Below, in pieces: positions 24,353 to 32,823 of a DNA stretch of 64,000 nt. Both the position numbers and the translations under genes were made by a program. The notes beneath the pieces were generated by a model. It made no database searches. It was not told the DNA's origin and saw only the letters and a list, made by a program, of their open reading frames with translations. Positions within the stretch are counted from its first letter, which is position 1; every line of letters begins with the position of its first letter. The DNA is from Micromonospora sp. KC606 (GTDB lineage: Bacteria > Actinomycetota > Actinomycetes > Mycobacteriales > Micromonosporaceae), in contig NZ_SMKN01000001.1 of the NCBI RefSeq assembly GCF_004348675.1, positions 62,001 through 126,000 on the forward strand, in the 5' to 3' direction.

Positions 24353-25342
24353 TCATGCGACGTGGCGGATGCGGCGGACGGCGAGGTAGAGCAGCAGGGC
24401 GGCGACGGCGAGGAAGATGCCGGTCTCGATGCCCTGGAACAGCCAGTACCGGGTTCCGGGCTGGTAGAGCTGCCAGTTGTAGGCGCCCGAGGTGATGCCG
24501 AGGTCGGCGCCGCACGCGGCGCCGGGTCCGGTGGCGTCGGGCGCGCAGGCGATCTGCGCGTTGGCCGTGATCATCTTGCCGGATGCGTCGCGGATGCCGT
24601 AGGACAGGATCCAGTCGCCGGCGGCCGGGTTGGTCTGCTCGGTGGCGTCCTTGACCGGGAAGGTCAGGACCCGGGCGGGCAGGTAGTGCGGTCGGGCGAG
24701 TGTGGTCAGGGCGATGCGCAGTCCGAGGAACCCGACGAGCGTGGCGGACATCGCCGGTAGCACCTTGGGCCAGATGGTGCCGGCGAGGATGCCGAGCGCG
24801 ACGGCGAAGATCGTGTAGCCGATGGGGGCCGTGCCCTGCATGTCGAAGAAGAAGATGTTGAAGCGACCGTGTTGCCCGGCCTGGCTCATCGGGGTCAGCC
24901 ACCACGAGACGCCCAGCCCGTAGACCACCGAGGCGACGAGCGCGACGGCGCCGGCTATCCCGAACTTGACCAGTGCCCAGCGTCCCCGGCTGACGCCCTG
25001 GGTCCAGACCATGCGGTGGGTGCCCTGTTCGATCTCCCGGGCGACCAGCGGCGCTCCCCAGAACAGCCCGACCAGCAGCGGCAGGACGAGGAAGAGCACA
25101 CCGATCATGGTCATCACGGCGTACTGGCCGTTGAACTGTATGGACGCCTTGCCGCAGGTGTCGGCGTCGGCCGGGATCATCGAGGCGGTACCCAGCGCGC
25201 GGACGCAGTCGTCCAGGCCCAGGTCGGCGAAGGTGTGGCGCATGGCCAGACCGGTGGGGACCATGAACACGGCGAGCAGCGCGAGGCCGATCGCGGTGAA
25301 CAGTGCTTGCTTGCGGTGCTGCCGCCAGGCGAGCCAGGTCAT
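24353..25342 (-). CDS. ABC-2 type transporter permease
   Basis: 329 residues. It begins WLAWRQHRKQALFTAIGLAL (cytoplasmic lead and first helix), has an extracellular loop with two cysteines (LDDCVRALG, DADTCGKASI), then helices VMTMIGVLFLVLPLLVGLFW, AVALVASVVYGLGVSWWL, GYTIFAVALGILAGTIW and a last helix before a basic C-terminus. The REIEQGTHRMVWTQGVSRGRW loop is typical of these permeases. It overlaps the ATPase gene by four bases. Together they form an exporter under the divergent OmpR-type system. Confidence 0.88.
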   Translation of the reverse strand: MTWLAWRQHRKQALFTAIGLALLAVFMVPTGLAMRHTFADLGLDDCVRALGTASMIPADADTCGKASIQFNGQYAVMTMIGVLFLVLPLLVGLFWGAPLVAREIEQGTHRMVWTQGVSRGRWALVKFGIAGAVALVASVVYGLGVSWWLTPMSQAGQHGRFNIFFFDMQGTAPIGYTIFAVALGILAGTIWPKVLPAMSATLVGFLGLRIALTTLARPHYLPARVLTFPVKDATEQTNPAAGDWILSYGIRDASGKMITANAQIACAPDATGPGAACGADLGITSGAYNWQLYQPGTRYWLFQGIETGIFLAVAALLLYLAVRRIRHVA

Positions 25343-26226
25343 GCCGCCACCTCCCTAGCGGCGTGCGGCCGGGAGTCGTCGTCGCCGAGGTAGGCGAGGA
25401 TGAGGTCTTCCAGAGTCACGTCGTGCGCCTTCCATGCCGGATCTCGCAGCGGAGCGTTCGTGCGGGCCAGCAGCGTGGACTGCCGATCGGTGCGTTCGGC
25501 CCGCACGACCTGCGCGACCCCGGCGGGCAGCGGGCCGCCGTCTCGGGGGCCGACCAGCTGCCGGTGCTCGGCGAGCAGGGTGCTGACGTCGCCGACGAGC
25601 TTCACCTGCGAGGCGTGCAGCACGACCAGGTGGTCACAGGTGCGTTCGAGATCCGCCAGGATGTGCGAGGACAGCAGCACCGTGGTGCCCGTCTCGGCGA
25701 CGACGCCCATCAGCGCCTGGAGGAACTCGCGCCGGGCCAGCGGGTCGATGCTGGCGACCGGCTCGTCGAGCAGCAGCAGCCGTGGGCGCTTGGCCATCGC
25801 CAGGGCGAGGGCGACCTGGGCCCGTTGACCGCCGGACAGCTTGCCGACCGGCTTGTCGCGCGGGATGCCGATCTGCGCCAGCCGGCGGTGCGCCAGCGCC
25901 GTGTCGAAGCGCCGGTTCAACTTGGTGCCCATGGTGAACAGTTCGTCCGCTGTGAAGTCCCGGTACAGCGGTGTGTCCTGGGCCACGAACCCGACCTCGG
26001 ACAGGACGGCGATGTCGTCGTACGGCGTCCGGCCGAAGACCCGTACGGCGCCGGCGTCCGGGCGCAGCAGACCGACCACCATGTGCAACAGCGTGCTCTT
26101 GCCCGCTCCGTTGGGGCCGACCAGCGCGGCCACCCTCCCGGCCGGAAGGCGCAGCGAGCAGTCCCGCAACGCCCAGGCTCTGCCGTACCTCTTCCCGAGT
26201 TGGTCGGTTTCGAGAACGATGTCCAT
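25339..26226 (-). CDS. ABC transporter ATP-binding protein
   Basis: 295 residues from ATG 26226 (GAAGGG six bases upstream; ATG 26241 is an alternative). Walker A is ALVGPNGAGKSTLLHMVVGL, signature KLSGGQRAQVALA, Walker B RLLLLDEPVASIDPLAR and the switch histidine in VLLSSHILADLE. First gene of the three-gene minus-strand operon, divergent from the response regulator with a 39-base dyad between them. Confidence 0.92.
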   Translation of the reverse strand: MDIVLETDQLGKRYGRAWALRDCSLRLPAGRVAALVGPNGAGKSTLLHMVVGLLRPDAGAVRVFGRTPYDDIAVLSEVGFVAQDTPLYRDFTADELFTMGTKLNRRFDTALAHRRLAQIGIPRDKPVGKLSGGQRAQVALALAMAKRPRLLLLDEPVASIDPLARREFLQALMGVVAETGTTVLLSSHILADLERTCDHLVVLHASQVKLVGDVSTLLAEHRQLVGPRDGGPLPAGVAQVVRAERTDRQSTLLARTNAPLRDPAWKAHDVTLEDLILAYLGDDDSRPHAAREVAA

Positions 26227-26284
26227 CCGTTGCCCTTCCATCCTGCTGACGCGGTTCGCAGGTTTCGGTTCTACGTGGACGTCG

Positions 26285-26323
26285 GTGTCAGGACGGTGCC
26301 GCCGAGTGACACCGTTCTGACAC
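26285..26323. promoter_or_regulatory. Imperfect 14-base dyad between ABC operon and two-component system
   Basis: GTGTCAGGACGGTG (26285-26298) and CACCGTTCTGACAC (26310-26323) are inverse complements with one mismatch, separated by 11 bases. The site lies 24 bases before the response-regulator start and about 60 bases from the ATPase start. It is a candidate site for the OmpR-type regulator. Confidence 0.5.
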
Positions 26324-26346
26324 CCGCGCGGTGGCATGGTGGGATC

Positions 26347-27009
26347 ATGCGCGTGCTCGTGGTCGAGGATTTCGAGGTGCTGGCCCGTACGGTGGGTGTC
26401 GGGTTACGCCGCGAGGGCATGGCGGTCGACGTGGTCCTCGACGGTGACGCCGCCCTAGATCACCTGGTCGTGACCCGCTACGACGTGGTGGTGCTCGACC
26501 GCGACCTGCCGGGCGTGCCGGGCGACGAGGTGTGCCGGCGGATCGTGGACGAGCACTCGGCGACCCGGGTGCTGATGCTGACCGCGGCCTCGTCGGTGAG
26601 ACAGCGGGTCGACGGCCTGGGCCTCGGCGCCGACGACTACCTGGCCAAGCCCTTCGACTTCGCCGAGTTGGTCGCGCGGGTGCGGGCGCTCGGCCGGCGG
26701 CCGGGCACGGCCGTGCCACCGATCCTGGAGTACGGGGAGCTCACGCTCGACCCCGGCCGCCGGGTCGCGACCCGCGAAGGACGCCGACTGGACCTCAGCC
26801 CGAAGGAGTTCGCCGTCCTGGAATGCCTGCTCACCGCACACGGCCGGCTCGTGTCGGCGGAGGATCTGCTCGAACGGGTCTGGGACGAGGCGGCGGACCC
26901 GTTCACCACGGCGGTGAAGACCACAATCCGCAGGCTTCGGACCAAGCTGGGCGACCCTCCGATCATTCACACCGTTCGCGAGGGCGGCTACCGGATCGGC
27001 GAACCGTGA
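26347..27009 (+). CDS. Response regulator, OmpR/PhoB type
   Basis: 220 residues from ATG 26347. The receiver has VVEDFEVL, phosphorylated Asp51 in VVLDRDLPGVPG and Lys in YLAKPFDFAEL. The C-terminal winged helix reads LDLSPKEFAVLECLLTAHGR, TTAVKTTIRRLRTKLGDPP and the REGGYRIG hairpin. The stop overlaps the kinase start by one base (TGATG). Candidate target: the divergent ABC operon through the dyad at 26285-26323. Confidence 0.93.
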   Translation: MRVLVVEDFEVLARTVGVGLRREGMAVDVVLDGDAALDHLVVTRYDVVVLDRDLPGVPGDEVCRRIVDEHSATRVLMLTAASSVRQRVDGLGLGADDYLAKPFDFAELVARVRALGRRPGTAVPPILEYGELTLDPGRRVATREGRRLDLSPKEFAVLECLLTAHGRLVSAEDLLERVWDEAADPFTTAVKTTIRRLRTKLGDPPIIHTVREGGYRIGEP

Positions 27010-28094
27010 TGCGCGTCCGGATTCCCCGGCGGAGCCTGCACATCCAGCTCACGCTGCTCTACGCCGTGCCCTTCCTGATCTCCGGCGTCGTGCTGCTCTC
27101 GATCTCGCTGCTGGGCACCAAGCAGGCCATCCCGGCGGGTTCGGCCGCGGACCCCTCCGGCGTCCCCGGCGACGGCGGTCACCTGGACCGGCAGGTCACC
27201 ACCTCGGCGTGGGCCGTGATCGGCATGGTAATGGTCTCCCTGCTGCTCGGCTGGTTCGTCGCCGGCCGGTTCCTGCGCCCGCTGCGCACCATCACCGCCG
27301 CCGCCCGGGAGATCTCCGCCAGCGACCTGCACCGCCGGCTCGGCCGGACAGGTCTGCACGACGAGTTCACCGACCTGGCCGAGACGCTCGACGACCTGTT
27401 CCAGCGGTTACAGGCCGCGTTCGAGTCGCAGCGGCACTTCGTCGCCAACGCCTCGCACGAACTGCGTACCCCGCTCACCGCCGAGCGGACGGTACTCCAG
27501 GTGGCGCTCGCCGACCCGAAAGCCACCGCCGAGACGCTACGGTCGGCCTGCCACGAGGTCCTCGCGCTCAGCGACCAACAGGAACGCCTCATCGAGGCGC
27601 TGCTCACCCTGGCGCTCGGCGAACAGGACCTCCAACTGCACACCCCGCTCGACGTCGCCGGCACCGCCGCCGAGGTGGTCGTCGCCCGCCAGCAGGACGC
27701 CGCCCGGCGAGGCATCCGGATGCACACCGCCCTCGATCGGGCACCGGCGACCGGCGACCCCGACCTGATCGAGCGCCTGGTCGTCAACCTGGTCGACAAC
27801 GCCGTGCGGCACAACGCGCCGGGCGGGTGGGTCGAGATCAGCACGACGAGCACCGCGACCGGCGGCGTCATCCGGGTCAGCAACACCGGCCCGGTGGTGC
27901 CGCCCGACGAACTCGACGCGCTGTTCCAGCCATTCCGGCAGGTCGGCAATCGCCGGACCAGGCACCCCGACGGACACGGGCACGGACTCGGACTGGCCAT
28001 CGTCCGCGCGATCGCCCAGACGCACGGGGCGACCCTCGACGCCCAGACCCGGCCCGCCGGCGGTCTCGACATCGAAATCGAGTTTCCCGGATAA
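27009..28094 (+). CDS. Sensor histidine kinase, HisKA type
   Basis: 361 residues. Two membrane helices (LTLLYAVPFLISGVVLLSIS and SAWAVIGMVMVSLLLGWFV) enclose a short extracellular loop of about 35 residues, so the sensor is of the intramembrane or short-loop kind. A HAMP domain follows (RFLRPLRTITAAAREISASD), then HisKA with FVANASHELRTPL (His about 150) and HATPase_c (VVNLVDNAVRHN, GHGHGLGLAIVRAIA). It is coupled to the response-regulator gene. Confidence 0.93.
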   Translation: MRVRIPRRSLHIQLTLLYAVPFLISGVVLLSISLLGTKQAIPAGSAADPSGVPGDGGHLDRQVTTSAWAVIGMVMVSLLLGWFVAGRFLRPLRTITAAAREISASDLHRRLGRTGLHDEFTDLAETLDDLFQRLQAAFESQRHFVANASHELRTPLTAERTVLQVALADPKATAETLRSACHEVLALSDQQERLIEALLTLALGEQDLQLHTPLDVAGTAAEVVVARQQDAARRGIRMHTALDRAPATGDPDLIERLVVNLVDNAVRHNAPGGWVEISTTSTATGGVIRVSNTGPVVPPDELDALFQPFRQVGNRRTRHPDGHGHGLGLAIVRAIAQTHGATLDAQTRPAGGLDIEIEFPG

Positions 28095-28184
28095 ATGAGC
28101 CGCGGTCAGCCGGCACGCGCCTGGTCGGTGCAAGCCGAGCAAGATCAGGTGCACGCTCATCGGCACGTTCGGACGCCGACGACC

Positions 28185-28208
28185 GTCACCGAAGTCACCT
28201 TCGGTGAC
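28185..28208 (+). terminator. Hairpin downstream of the two-component operon
   Basis: Perfect 10-base arms GTCACCGAAG and CTTCGGTGAC around a 4-base loop, 91 bases after the kinase stop. No T-run follows, as is usual in high-GC actinomycetes. The rest of 28095-28466 has no gene. Confidence 0.5.
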
Positions 28209-28386
28209 GAGCGCTTCGCTGCATGAGCGGACGACTGGTCAGGATCTTCGCGATCGATTTGGTTCAAGAGCGTGTCCGCACTGGGCGCGCTTGGGGAAGT
28301 GGAGCGCGGTCGCGGCGGAACTGCCGTGTTGCCGGATCGCTGACGACCAGCATCCCGGAAGGTCTTCAAAAAAATCCGTGAGGCGG

Positions 28387-28413
28387 TGTCGGATCGGGGT
28401 GGTGGTGTTCGTA
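28387..28413 (+). promoter_or_regulatory. Candidate ECF-type promoter of the DHFR/DGPF/sigma operon
   Basis: TGTCGG (28387-28392) and CGTA (28410-28413) are separated by 17 bases, 54 bases before the first start codon. ECF42 promoters have been described with a TGTCGA-like -35 and CGA/C-type -10, so this resembles an autoregulated promoter of the downstream sigma factor. Inference. Confidence 0.4.
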
Positions 28414-28466
28414 GCAGGGGTGAGGCCGCCCACGAGGGGCGGCGCCGAGGTAGGGGAATCGCGATC

Positions 28467-29129
28467 ATGAAGCTGACGACCATGACTCAGGTCACCATCG
28501 ATGGAGTGATGCAGGGAAACGGCGGTGTGACGGATGAGGACCGCAGGAACGGCTTCGAGCGTGGCGGTTGGGCCCGGGGGGCGGGTGACGACGAGACCAA
28601 AGCGTTCATCAACCAGACCTACAAGCGCGCCGACGCGTTCCTGCTCGGCCGGCGGACCTACGAGCTGTTCGCTGGCTCGTGGGGGTCATTGACGATCGAG
28701 GATGTCCCTGGTTGGGAGCCCGTCTGGCGGGCGTTGGACACACGGCCCAAGTACGTGGCATCGACCACCCTCGCCGATCCGGCGTGGTCGGGCACCACCG
28801 TCCTGTCCGACGACCTTGCGACCGCCATCGCGGACCTGAAGGCCAAGCTGGGGGGTGAGCTGCAGGTGCACGGCAGTGGCGCCCTGACCCGGTGGCTGCT
28901 GGAAAACGATCTGGTCGACGAGATGACTCTGATTGTCGTTCCCGTGGTTCTCGGCCAGGGCGCGCGGTTGCTCCCGGACGCCGGCCCTGATCTTGCGCTC
29001 GACCTGATCGAGTCACGAGTCGACTCGAAGGGCGTGACGATCCAGGTCTTCCGGCCGGCCGGGCGCCCGCAGTACGCAACGGTTGATGAACGGGGTCTGC
29101 GCCTGGAGGCAGCCCCACTAACGGCTTGA
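28467..29129 (+). CDS. Dihydrofolate reductase family protein (RibD C-terminal-like)
   Basis: 220 residues from ATG 28467 (AGGTAGGGG upstream). It has the DHFR/RibD_C fold signatures: LTTMTQVTIDGVMQGNGGVT, ADAFLLGRRTYELFAGSWGS, PKYVASTTLADPAW, ELQVHGSGALTRWLLENDLV and DEMTLIVVPVVLGQGARLLP. Proteins of this group (YyaP/YwjB-like) are NADPH-dependent reductases of unknown substrate, not true folate enzymes. It is the first gene of a likely three-gene operon with a DGPF protein and an ECF sigma factor. Confidence 0.85.
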   Translation: MKLTTMTQVTIDGVMQGNGGVTDEDRRNGFERGGWARGAGDDETKAFINQTYKRADAFLLGRRTYELFAGSWGSLTIEDVPGWEPVWRALDTRPKYVASTTLADPAWSGTTVLSDDLATAIADLKAKLGGELQVHGSGALTRWLLENDLVDEMTLIVVPVVLGQGARLLPDAGPDLALDLIESRVDSKGVTIQVFRPAGRPQYATVDERGLRLEAAPLTA

Positions 29130-29182
29130 AGTGCCGGACCAACGAACCACGCTTTCTTGACACCACAGGAGATGATCTTCAG

Positions 29183-29512
29183 ATGCAGTACCTCATTTCC
29201 GTGATCGACGACGGCACCGGCCCGGCCACCCCGAAGGAGGACGCTGCGATCGACGTGTTCAACGACCGGCTCCAAGCCGAGGGGCACTGGGTCTTCGCCG
29301 GCGGCCTCGCCTCGCCCAACTCGGCCACCGTCATCGACAACCGGGGCGAGGAGGTGCTGGTCACCGACGGGCCCTTCCTGGAGTCCAAGGAGTACCTTGC
29401 CGGCTTCTGGATCATCGAGGCACCCGACCTCGACGTGGCGCTCAAGCTCGCCGTCGAGGGGTCGAAGGCCTGCAACCGGAAGATCGAGGTGCGGCCGTTC
29501 CTGTCCGCATGA
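29183..29512 (+). CDS. DGPF-domain (YCII-related) protein
   Basis: 109 residues from ATG 29183. A ferredoxin-like YCII domain with the diagnostic VTDGPFLESKEYLAGFWIIE, containing DGPFxE. Proteins with this motif are almost always encoded beside ECF42 sigma factors, as here: the stop overlaps the sigma start by four bases. Biochemical role unknown; no catalytic mechanism has been established that I know of. An in-frame ATG at 29126 would overlap the DHFR-like gene and lacks a ribosome site. Confidence 0.9.
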   Translation: MQYLISVIDDGTGPATPKEDAAIDVFNDRLQAEGHWVFAGGLASPNSATVIDNRGEEVLVTDGPFLESKEYLAGFWIIEAPDLDVALKLAVEGSKACNRKIEVRPFLSA

Positions 29513-30744
29513 TCGACGTCCGAGAGGCGATCACCCGGGCCCACCACGAGGAGTGGGCCCGGGTGGTCGCCGCGCTGACCAGGCGGTGTGGTGACCTCGA
29601 CATCGCCGAGGAGGCGGCGGCCGAGGCGTTCGCGACCGCCGTCGAGCGGTGGCCGGCCGACGGCGTACCGCCCAATCCCGGCGGCTGGCTGACCATCACC
29701 GCCAACCGCAAGGCCATCGATCGGATCCGCCGCGAGAACAAGCGCGACGACAGGCACAGGGAGGCTCAGATGGTGTACGCCGACGACCCGCCCGAGCCTC
29801 TCGGCGCCGTCGACGACGACCGGCTCCGGCTGATCTTCACCTGCTGTCACCCGGCGCTTGCGATGCAAGCCCGCGTGGCGCTGACGCTGCGCATGGTCGG
29901 CGGTCTGACCGTGCCCGAGATCGCCCGCGCCTTCCTGGTGCGGGAGACCGCCTTGGAGCAGCGGATCACCCGCGCGAAGGCCAAGATCAAGGCGGCTCGC
30001 ATCCCCTATCGAATGCCGGCCGCCGAGGATCTCCCGGCACGCGTCACCGGCGTGCTCGCCGTCCTGTACCTCGTCTTCAACGAGGGCTACCTGGCCACCG
30101 GCCCCGACACCGATCCCGCACGGCATGACCTAACCGCCGAGGCGATCCGGCTCACCCGCCTGATCCGTGCCCTCCTGCCGGACGACGGCGAGGTGGCCGG
30201 GCTACTGGCGCTGATGCTGCTCACCGAGGCCCGCCGCACCGCCCGGGTCTCGGCCAGCGGCGAACTGGTCACCCTCGACGAGCAAGACCGTGGAGCCTGG
30301 GACACGGCGCTGATTGCCGAAGGTCATCGGCTGGTGCGCGAGCGCCTCGCCGCTGCCGCCGCCGGGGTGACCCCGGGCCGCTACCAGATCCTCGCCGCGG
30401 TCAACGCCGTGCACACCTCCGCCCGCGACATACGAGACACCGACTGGTCACAGGTCCTCGCCCTCTACGACCAACTTGTCCGCCTCGACCCCTCGCCGAT
30501 CATCGCTCTCAACCGGGCCATCGCGGTCGCCGAGCTTGACGGCCCGGAGGTGGCATTGGCGGCCGTCGACCGGCTTGAGGACAATTTGGCCGGCTACCAC
30601 GCCTACCATGCGACTCGTGCCGAACTGCTGCGCCGGCTGGGCCGCAGCCAAAAGTCGCGCGGGGCCTACGAAAAAGCCATCGAGCTGGCGGGCAACACCG
30701 CTGAGACCGCCTGCCTGACACGCCGCCGAGACCAGCTCGGGTAG
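29509..30744 (+). CDS. ECF RNA polymerase sigma factor (ECF42-like, C-terminal extension)
   Basis: 411 residues. Sigma region 2 (ARVVAALTRRCGDLDIAEEA, GGWLTITANRKAIDRIRREN) and region 4 (MQARVALTLRMVGGLTVPEI, ETALEQRITRAKAKIKAARI) are followed by a long helical, TPR-like extension (DUF6596 type) with LFNEGYLA and the conserved DPSPIIALNRAIAVAELDGP. The extension replaces an anti-sigma factor in controlling activity in this group. The start overlaps the DGPF gene by four bases. Probably transcribes its own operon. Confidence 0.92.
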   Translation: MIDVREAITRAHHEEWARVVAALTRRCGDLDIAEEAAAEAFATAVERWPADGVPPNPGGWLTITANRKAIDRIRRENKRDDRHREAQMVYADDPPEPLGAVDDDRLRLIFTCCHPALAMQARVALTLRMVGGLTVPEIARAFLVRETALEQRITRAKAKIKAARIPYRMPAAEDLPARVTGVLAVLYLVFNEGYLATGPDTDPARHDLTAEAIRLTRLIRALLPDDGEVAGLLALMLLTEARRTARVSASGELVTLDEQDRGAWDTALIAEGHRLVRERLAAAAAGVTPGRYQILAAVNAVHTSARDIRDTDWSQVLALYDQLVRLDPSPIIALNRAIAVAELDGPEVALAAVDRLEDNLAGYHAYHATRAELLRRLGRSQKSRGAYEKAIELAGNTAETACLTRRRDQLG

Positions 30745-30779
30745 TGCCCCCCTGTGCGCATCGCGACCTGGCGCACTGC

Positions 30780-30830
30780 CTGCGGTCACGCAGTCGTTGG
30801 TGGGCTGGACAGCTCCAGCCGGCCGTCGAG
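30780..30830 (-). other. Histidine-kinase C-terminal scrap
   Basis: Minus strand reads AYLDGRLELSSPPTTA and a stop. The DGRLELSSPP part is shared with the kinase remnant at 33924-34062, including much of the DNA. Not a gene. Confidence 0.4.
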
Positions 30831-30843
30831 GTATGCCGGGCCA

Positions 30844-31554
30844 TCAACGTCGGGGTCGGACCAGGGCGGCGAGTTCGGTGTCGATGACTTCGGTGGCGTA
30901 GGGGGTGGCGTCTGGGGTGATCGGGCGTAGCAGGCCGAACACTTCCATGGACACCAGGCCGTGTAGGTGCACGAACAGGTCGAGCCAGACGGCGAGAACC
31001 TCGGTTGGGAGCCGCTGTCCGTGCCGGCTGGACCAGGTTTCGAGCTGCTGGGCGGTGCCTGGTGACAGGCGGGCGGCGCGCCGGTGCAGGGAGTCGGGGT
31101 CGAGGCGGCCTTCGGCGTGGGCACGGGCGAGCAGCTCGAGGGCGAAGTGGCCGATGCGGGTGCCAGCGTGCACGGTGTCTTGTGGCGGTGCGGCGTAGCC
31201 GGGGACCGGTGTGCCGTAGGCGAGCCCGAACTCGGCTGGGTGGGCCACTGCCCAGGCCCGGTACGCGTGCCAGATCCCACGCAGCGCCTCTCCCACGTCA
31301 TCGTGCGCGCCGCCGGCTTCGACGGTGTCGGCGTGTTCGTCGAACGCATGGACGATGAGGTCGGTCAGCAGCTCGTCGCGGCTCGGGAAGTAGCGGTAGA
31401 GGGCGGAAACGGCGATCCCGACGTCGCGGGCGATGGCGCGCAGGGACAGGCCGGTGGCGCCGGAGCGGCGCAATTCCTCAATGGCAGCGGTGCGGATGGC
31501 GGCGAGCAGCTCCTGTCGGCGGCGGGCCCGCAGGCCGGTGGAAGCGGTCGTCAT
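30844..31554 (-). CDS. TetR-family regulator (WHG domain)
   Basis: 236 residues from ATG 31554. The TetR HTH is LLAAIRTAAIEELRRSGATG, LSLRAIARDVGIAVSALYRY and FPSRDELLTDLIVHAF. The C-terminal domain carries the WHxxRAWAxxHPxEFxLxYGTPVPGY pattern of WHG-type TetR proteins. It is divergent from a membrane protein operon across 115 bases holding two palindromes. The frame is open further upstream to 31728, but that would run through the operators. Confidence 0.87.
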   Translation of the reverse strand: MTTASTGLRARRRQELLAAIRTAAIEELRRSGATGLSLRAIARDVGIAVSALYRYFPSRDELLTDLIVHAFDEHADTVEAGGAHDDVGEALRGIWHAYRAWAVAHPAEFGLAYGTPVPGYAAPPQDTVHAGTRIGHFALELLARAHAEGRLDPDSLHRRAARLSPGTAQQLETWSSRHGQRLPTEVLAVWLDLFVHLHGLVSMEVFGLLRPITPDATPYATEVIDTELAALVRPRR

Positions 31555-31576
31555 CACGTCATGGTCGCACAAAACG

Positions 31577-31630
31577 AGAACATTGTTCTTGACAGGCCGG
31601 GAGAAAAGAACGATGCTCTCTACGAGAGCA
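31577..31630. promoter_or_regulatory. Two palindromes in the TetR/membrane-protein gap
   Basis: Site 1 (31577-31589): AGAACA-T-TGTTCT, perfect. Site 2 (31614-31630): TGCTCTC-TAC-GAGAGCA, perfect. A partial AGAGCAATGTTCTC follows at 31625-31638. Likely TetR operators. Confidence 0.6.
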
Positions 31631-31669
31631 ATGTTCTCTATTTCTTCCAACCTTTCGGGGAGTCCCTCC

Positions 31670-32635
31670 ATGACGACCACCGCCGCACCGACGATGGCAC
31701 CGACCGCCGTCCGTGACCTGTTCACCAATCGATGGCTGCTGCTGTTCCTCGCCGCCTGGGCGGCCGCGACCGGCTACATCCTCACGACCGACCGGTCCGT
31801 GCTGCCGCTCAGCGACCAGGAGCCGATCGGGTACTTCTCCGGCATCGTCGGTGGCGTCGTCGGCATGGTGTTCCTGTTCCTCCTCGCGCGGGGCCGCGCA
31901 CCGCTCGATCACCGCAACGCCCCCGACTTCCGCAACCCCGGCAAGGAGACCGCCGGCCTGCTGGCCTGGATGGCGGTAGTCCTGGCGGTCGGCAGCGTGT
32001 TCGACATCCGCACCCACATCGCGTTCGTCGGGCTCGCCCCCGGCGCGCAGGCCGTCTGGGACCAACAAACCCCTGCGACCACCCTTATCTGGGCGATCTT
32101 CAACTTCGTTACCCTCGCGGTGCTGCCGTACTGGTTCTTCCGCTACCGGCTGGGCTACGGGCCGGAGAGCATGCTGCTGCGGTTCGACCGGCCGAAGGTG
32201 TGGGTGCCGTACTTTGTCGTCGTCGGGCTTCCGCCGATCTTCTTCGTCGCCACCCCGGAGTACTACACGACCTCCGTCGCCGGGCAGGCGCTCACCCTCG
32301 TGCTGTTCACCCTCGGGTCGTTCCTGCCCATCATGATCACGACCCAGTCGCTGCTGACGCCGCGGCTGTCGGTCCTGGCGCGGTCCTGGGTGACCGGATC
32401 GGTCCTGTCCGCCCTCGCGTACGGCGCCCTCAACATCACCGAGGCGTTCCTCGCGTGGGGTTCGCCCGCGCAGGTCGCCTTGTCTCTCGCATGGTTCATG
32501 CAGGTCGCGTTCTGGGGTCTTGCGAAGGCCGTCACGACGCTGCGGACCGGCAACGCCTGGCTGCACATCGCAACCACCCACACCATCCATCTCGCCGAGG
32601 CCCCAGCCCTCGCAACCACCTTCGACCTGCGATGA
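31670..32635 (+). CDS. Polytopic membrane protein (possible CPBP-like)
   Basis: 321 residues from ATG 31670, eight base pairs after GGGGAG. It has about eight membrane helices, including LFTNRWLLLFLAAWAAATGY, YFSGIVGGVVGMVFLFLLAR, LLAWMAVVLAVGSVFDIRTH, LIWAIFNFVTLAVLPYWFFR and QALTLVLFTLGSFLPIMITT. No clear EExxxR or HxxxN motif of CPBP proteases is seen, so an enzymatic role is not claimed. It overlaps a 63-codon gene by four bases and is divergent from a TetR repressor with two palindromes between, so it is probably an inducible membrane function. Confidence 0.8.
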   Translation: MTTTAAPTMAPTAVRDLFTNRWLLLFLAAWAAATGYILTTDRSVLPLSDQEPIGYFSGIVGGVVGMVFLFLLARGRAPLDHRNAPDFRNPGKETAGLLAWMAVVLAVGSVFDIRTHIAFVGLAPGAQAVWDQQTPATTLIWAIFNFVTLAVLPYWFFRYRLGYGPESMLLRFDRPKVWVPYFVVVGLPPIFFVATPEYYTTSVAGQALTLVLFTLGSFLPIMITTQSLLTPRLSVLARSWVTGSVLSALAYGALNITEAFLAWGSPAQVALSLAWFMQVAFWGLAKAVTTLRTGNAWLHIATTHTIHLAEAPALATTFDLR

Positions 32636-32823
32636 CGGCGACCCTGCTGGCCCACGCCGGGCACCTCGCACCCCATAACGGCGCCGAGGCGTTCATCGGG
32701 GCCGCGCTGCTGTTCATGGGCGCGGCGACGGCACTGTGGCGGGCTCGCCGACAAGACAACCGAAGGAGACGGTCGCGCGACGACGACCTTTACCTGGGCA
32801 TTTCGAGCGGACCGCACCGATAG
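32632..32823 (+). CDS. Small protein coupled to the membrane protein
   Basis: 63 residues. ATG 32632 overlaps the stop of the preceding gene (ATGA), good evidence of translational coupling. One hydrophobic segment (EAFIGAALLFMGAATALW) is followed by a strongly basic RARRQDNRRRRSRDDD tail. It may be a small accessory subunit, or the C-terminal tail could be readthrough into decayed sequence. Confidence 0.5.
   Translation: MTATLLAHAGHLAPHNGAEAFIGAALLFMGAATALWRARRQDNRRRRSRDDDLYLGISSGPHR

Noticed and set aside
25303-26346. A long plus-strand open frame before the OmpR-type regulator (would make a 568-residue protein)
   Set aside because: It is the antisense of the ABC ATPase gene; the regulator's own ATG at 26347 gives a standard-length protein.
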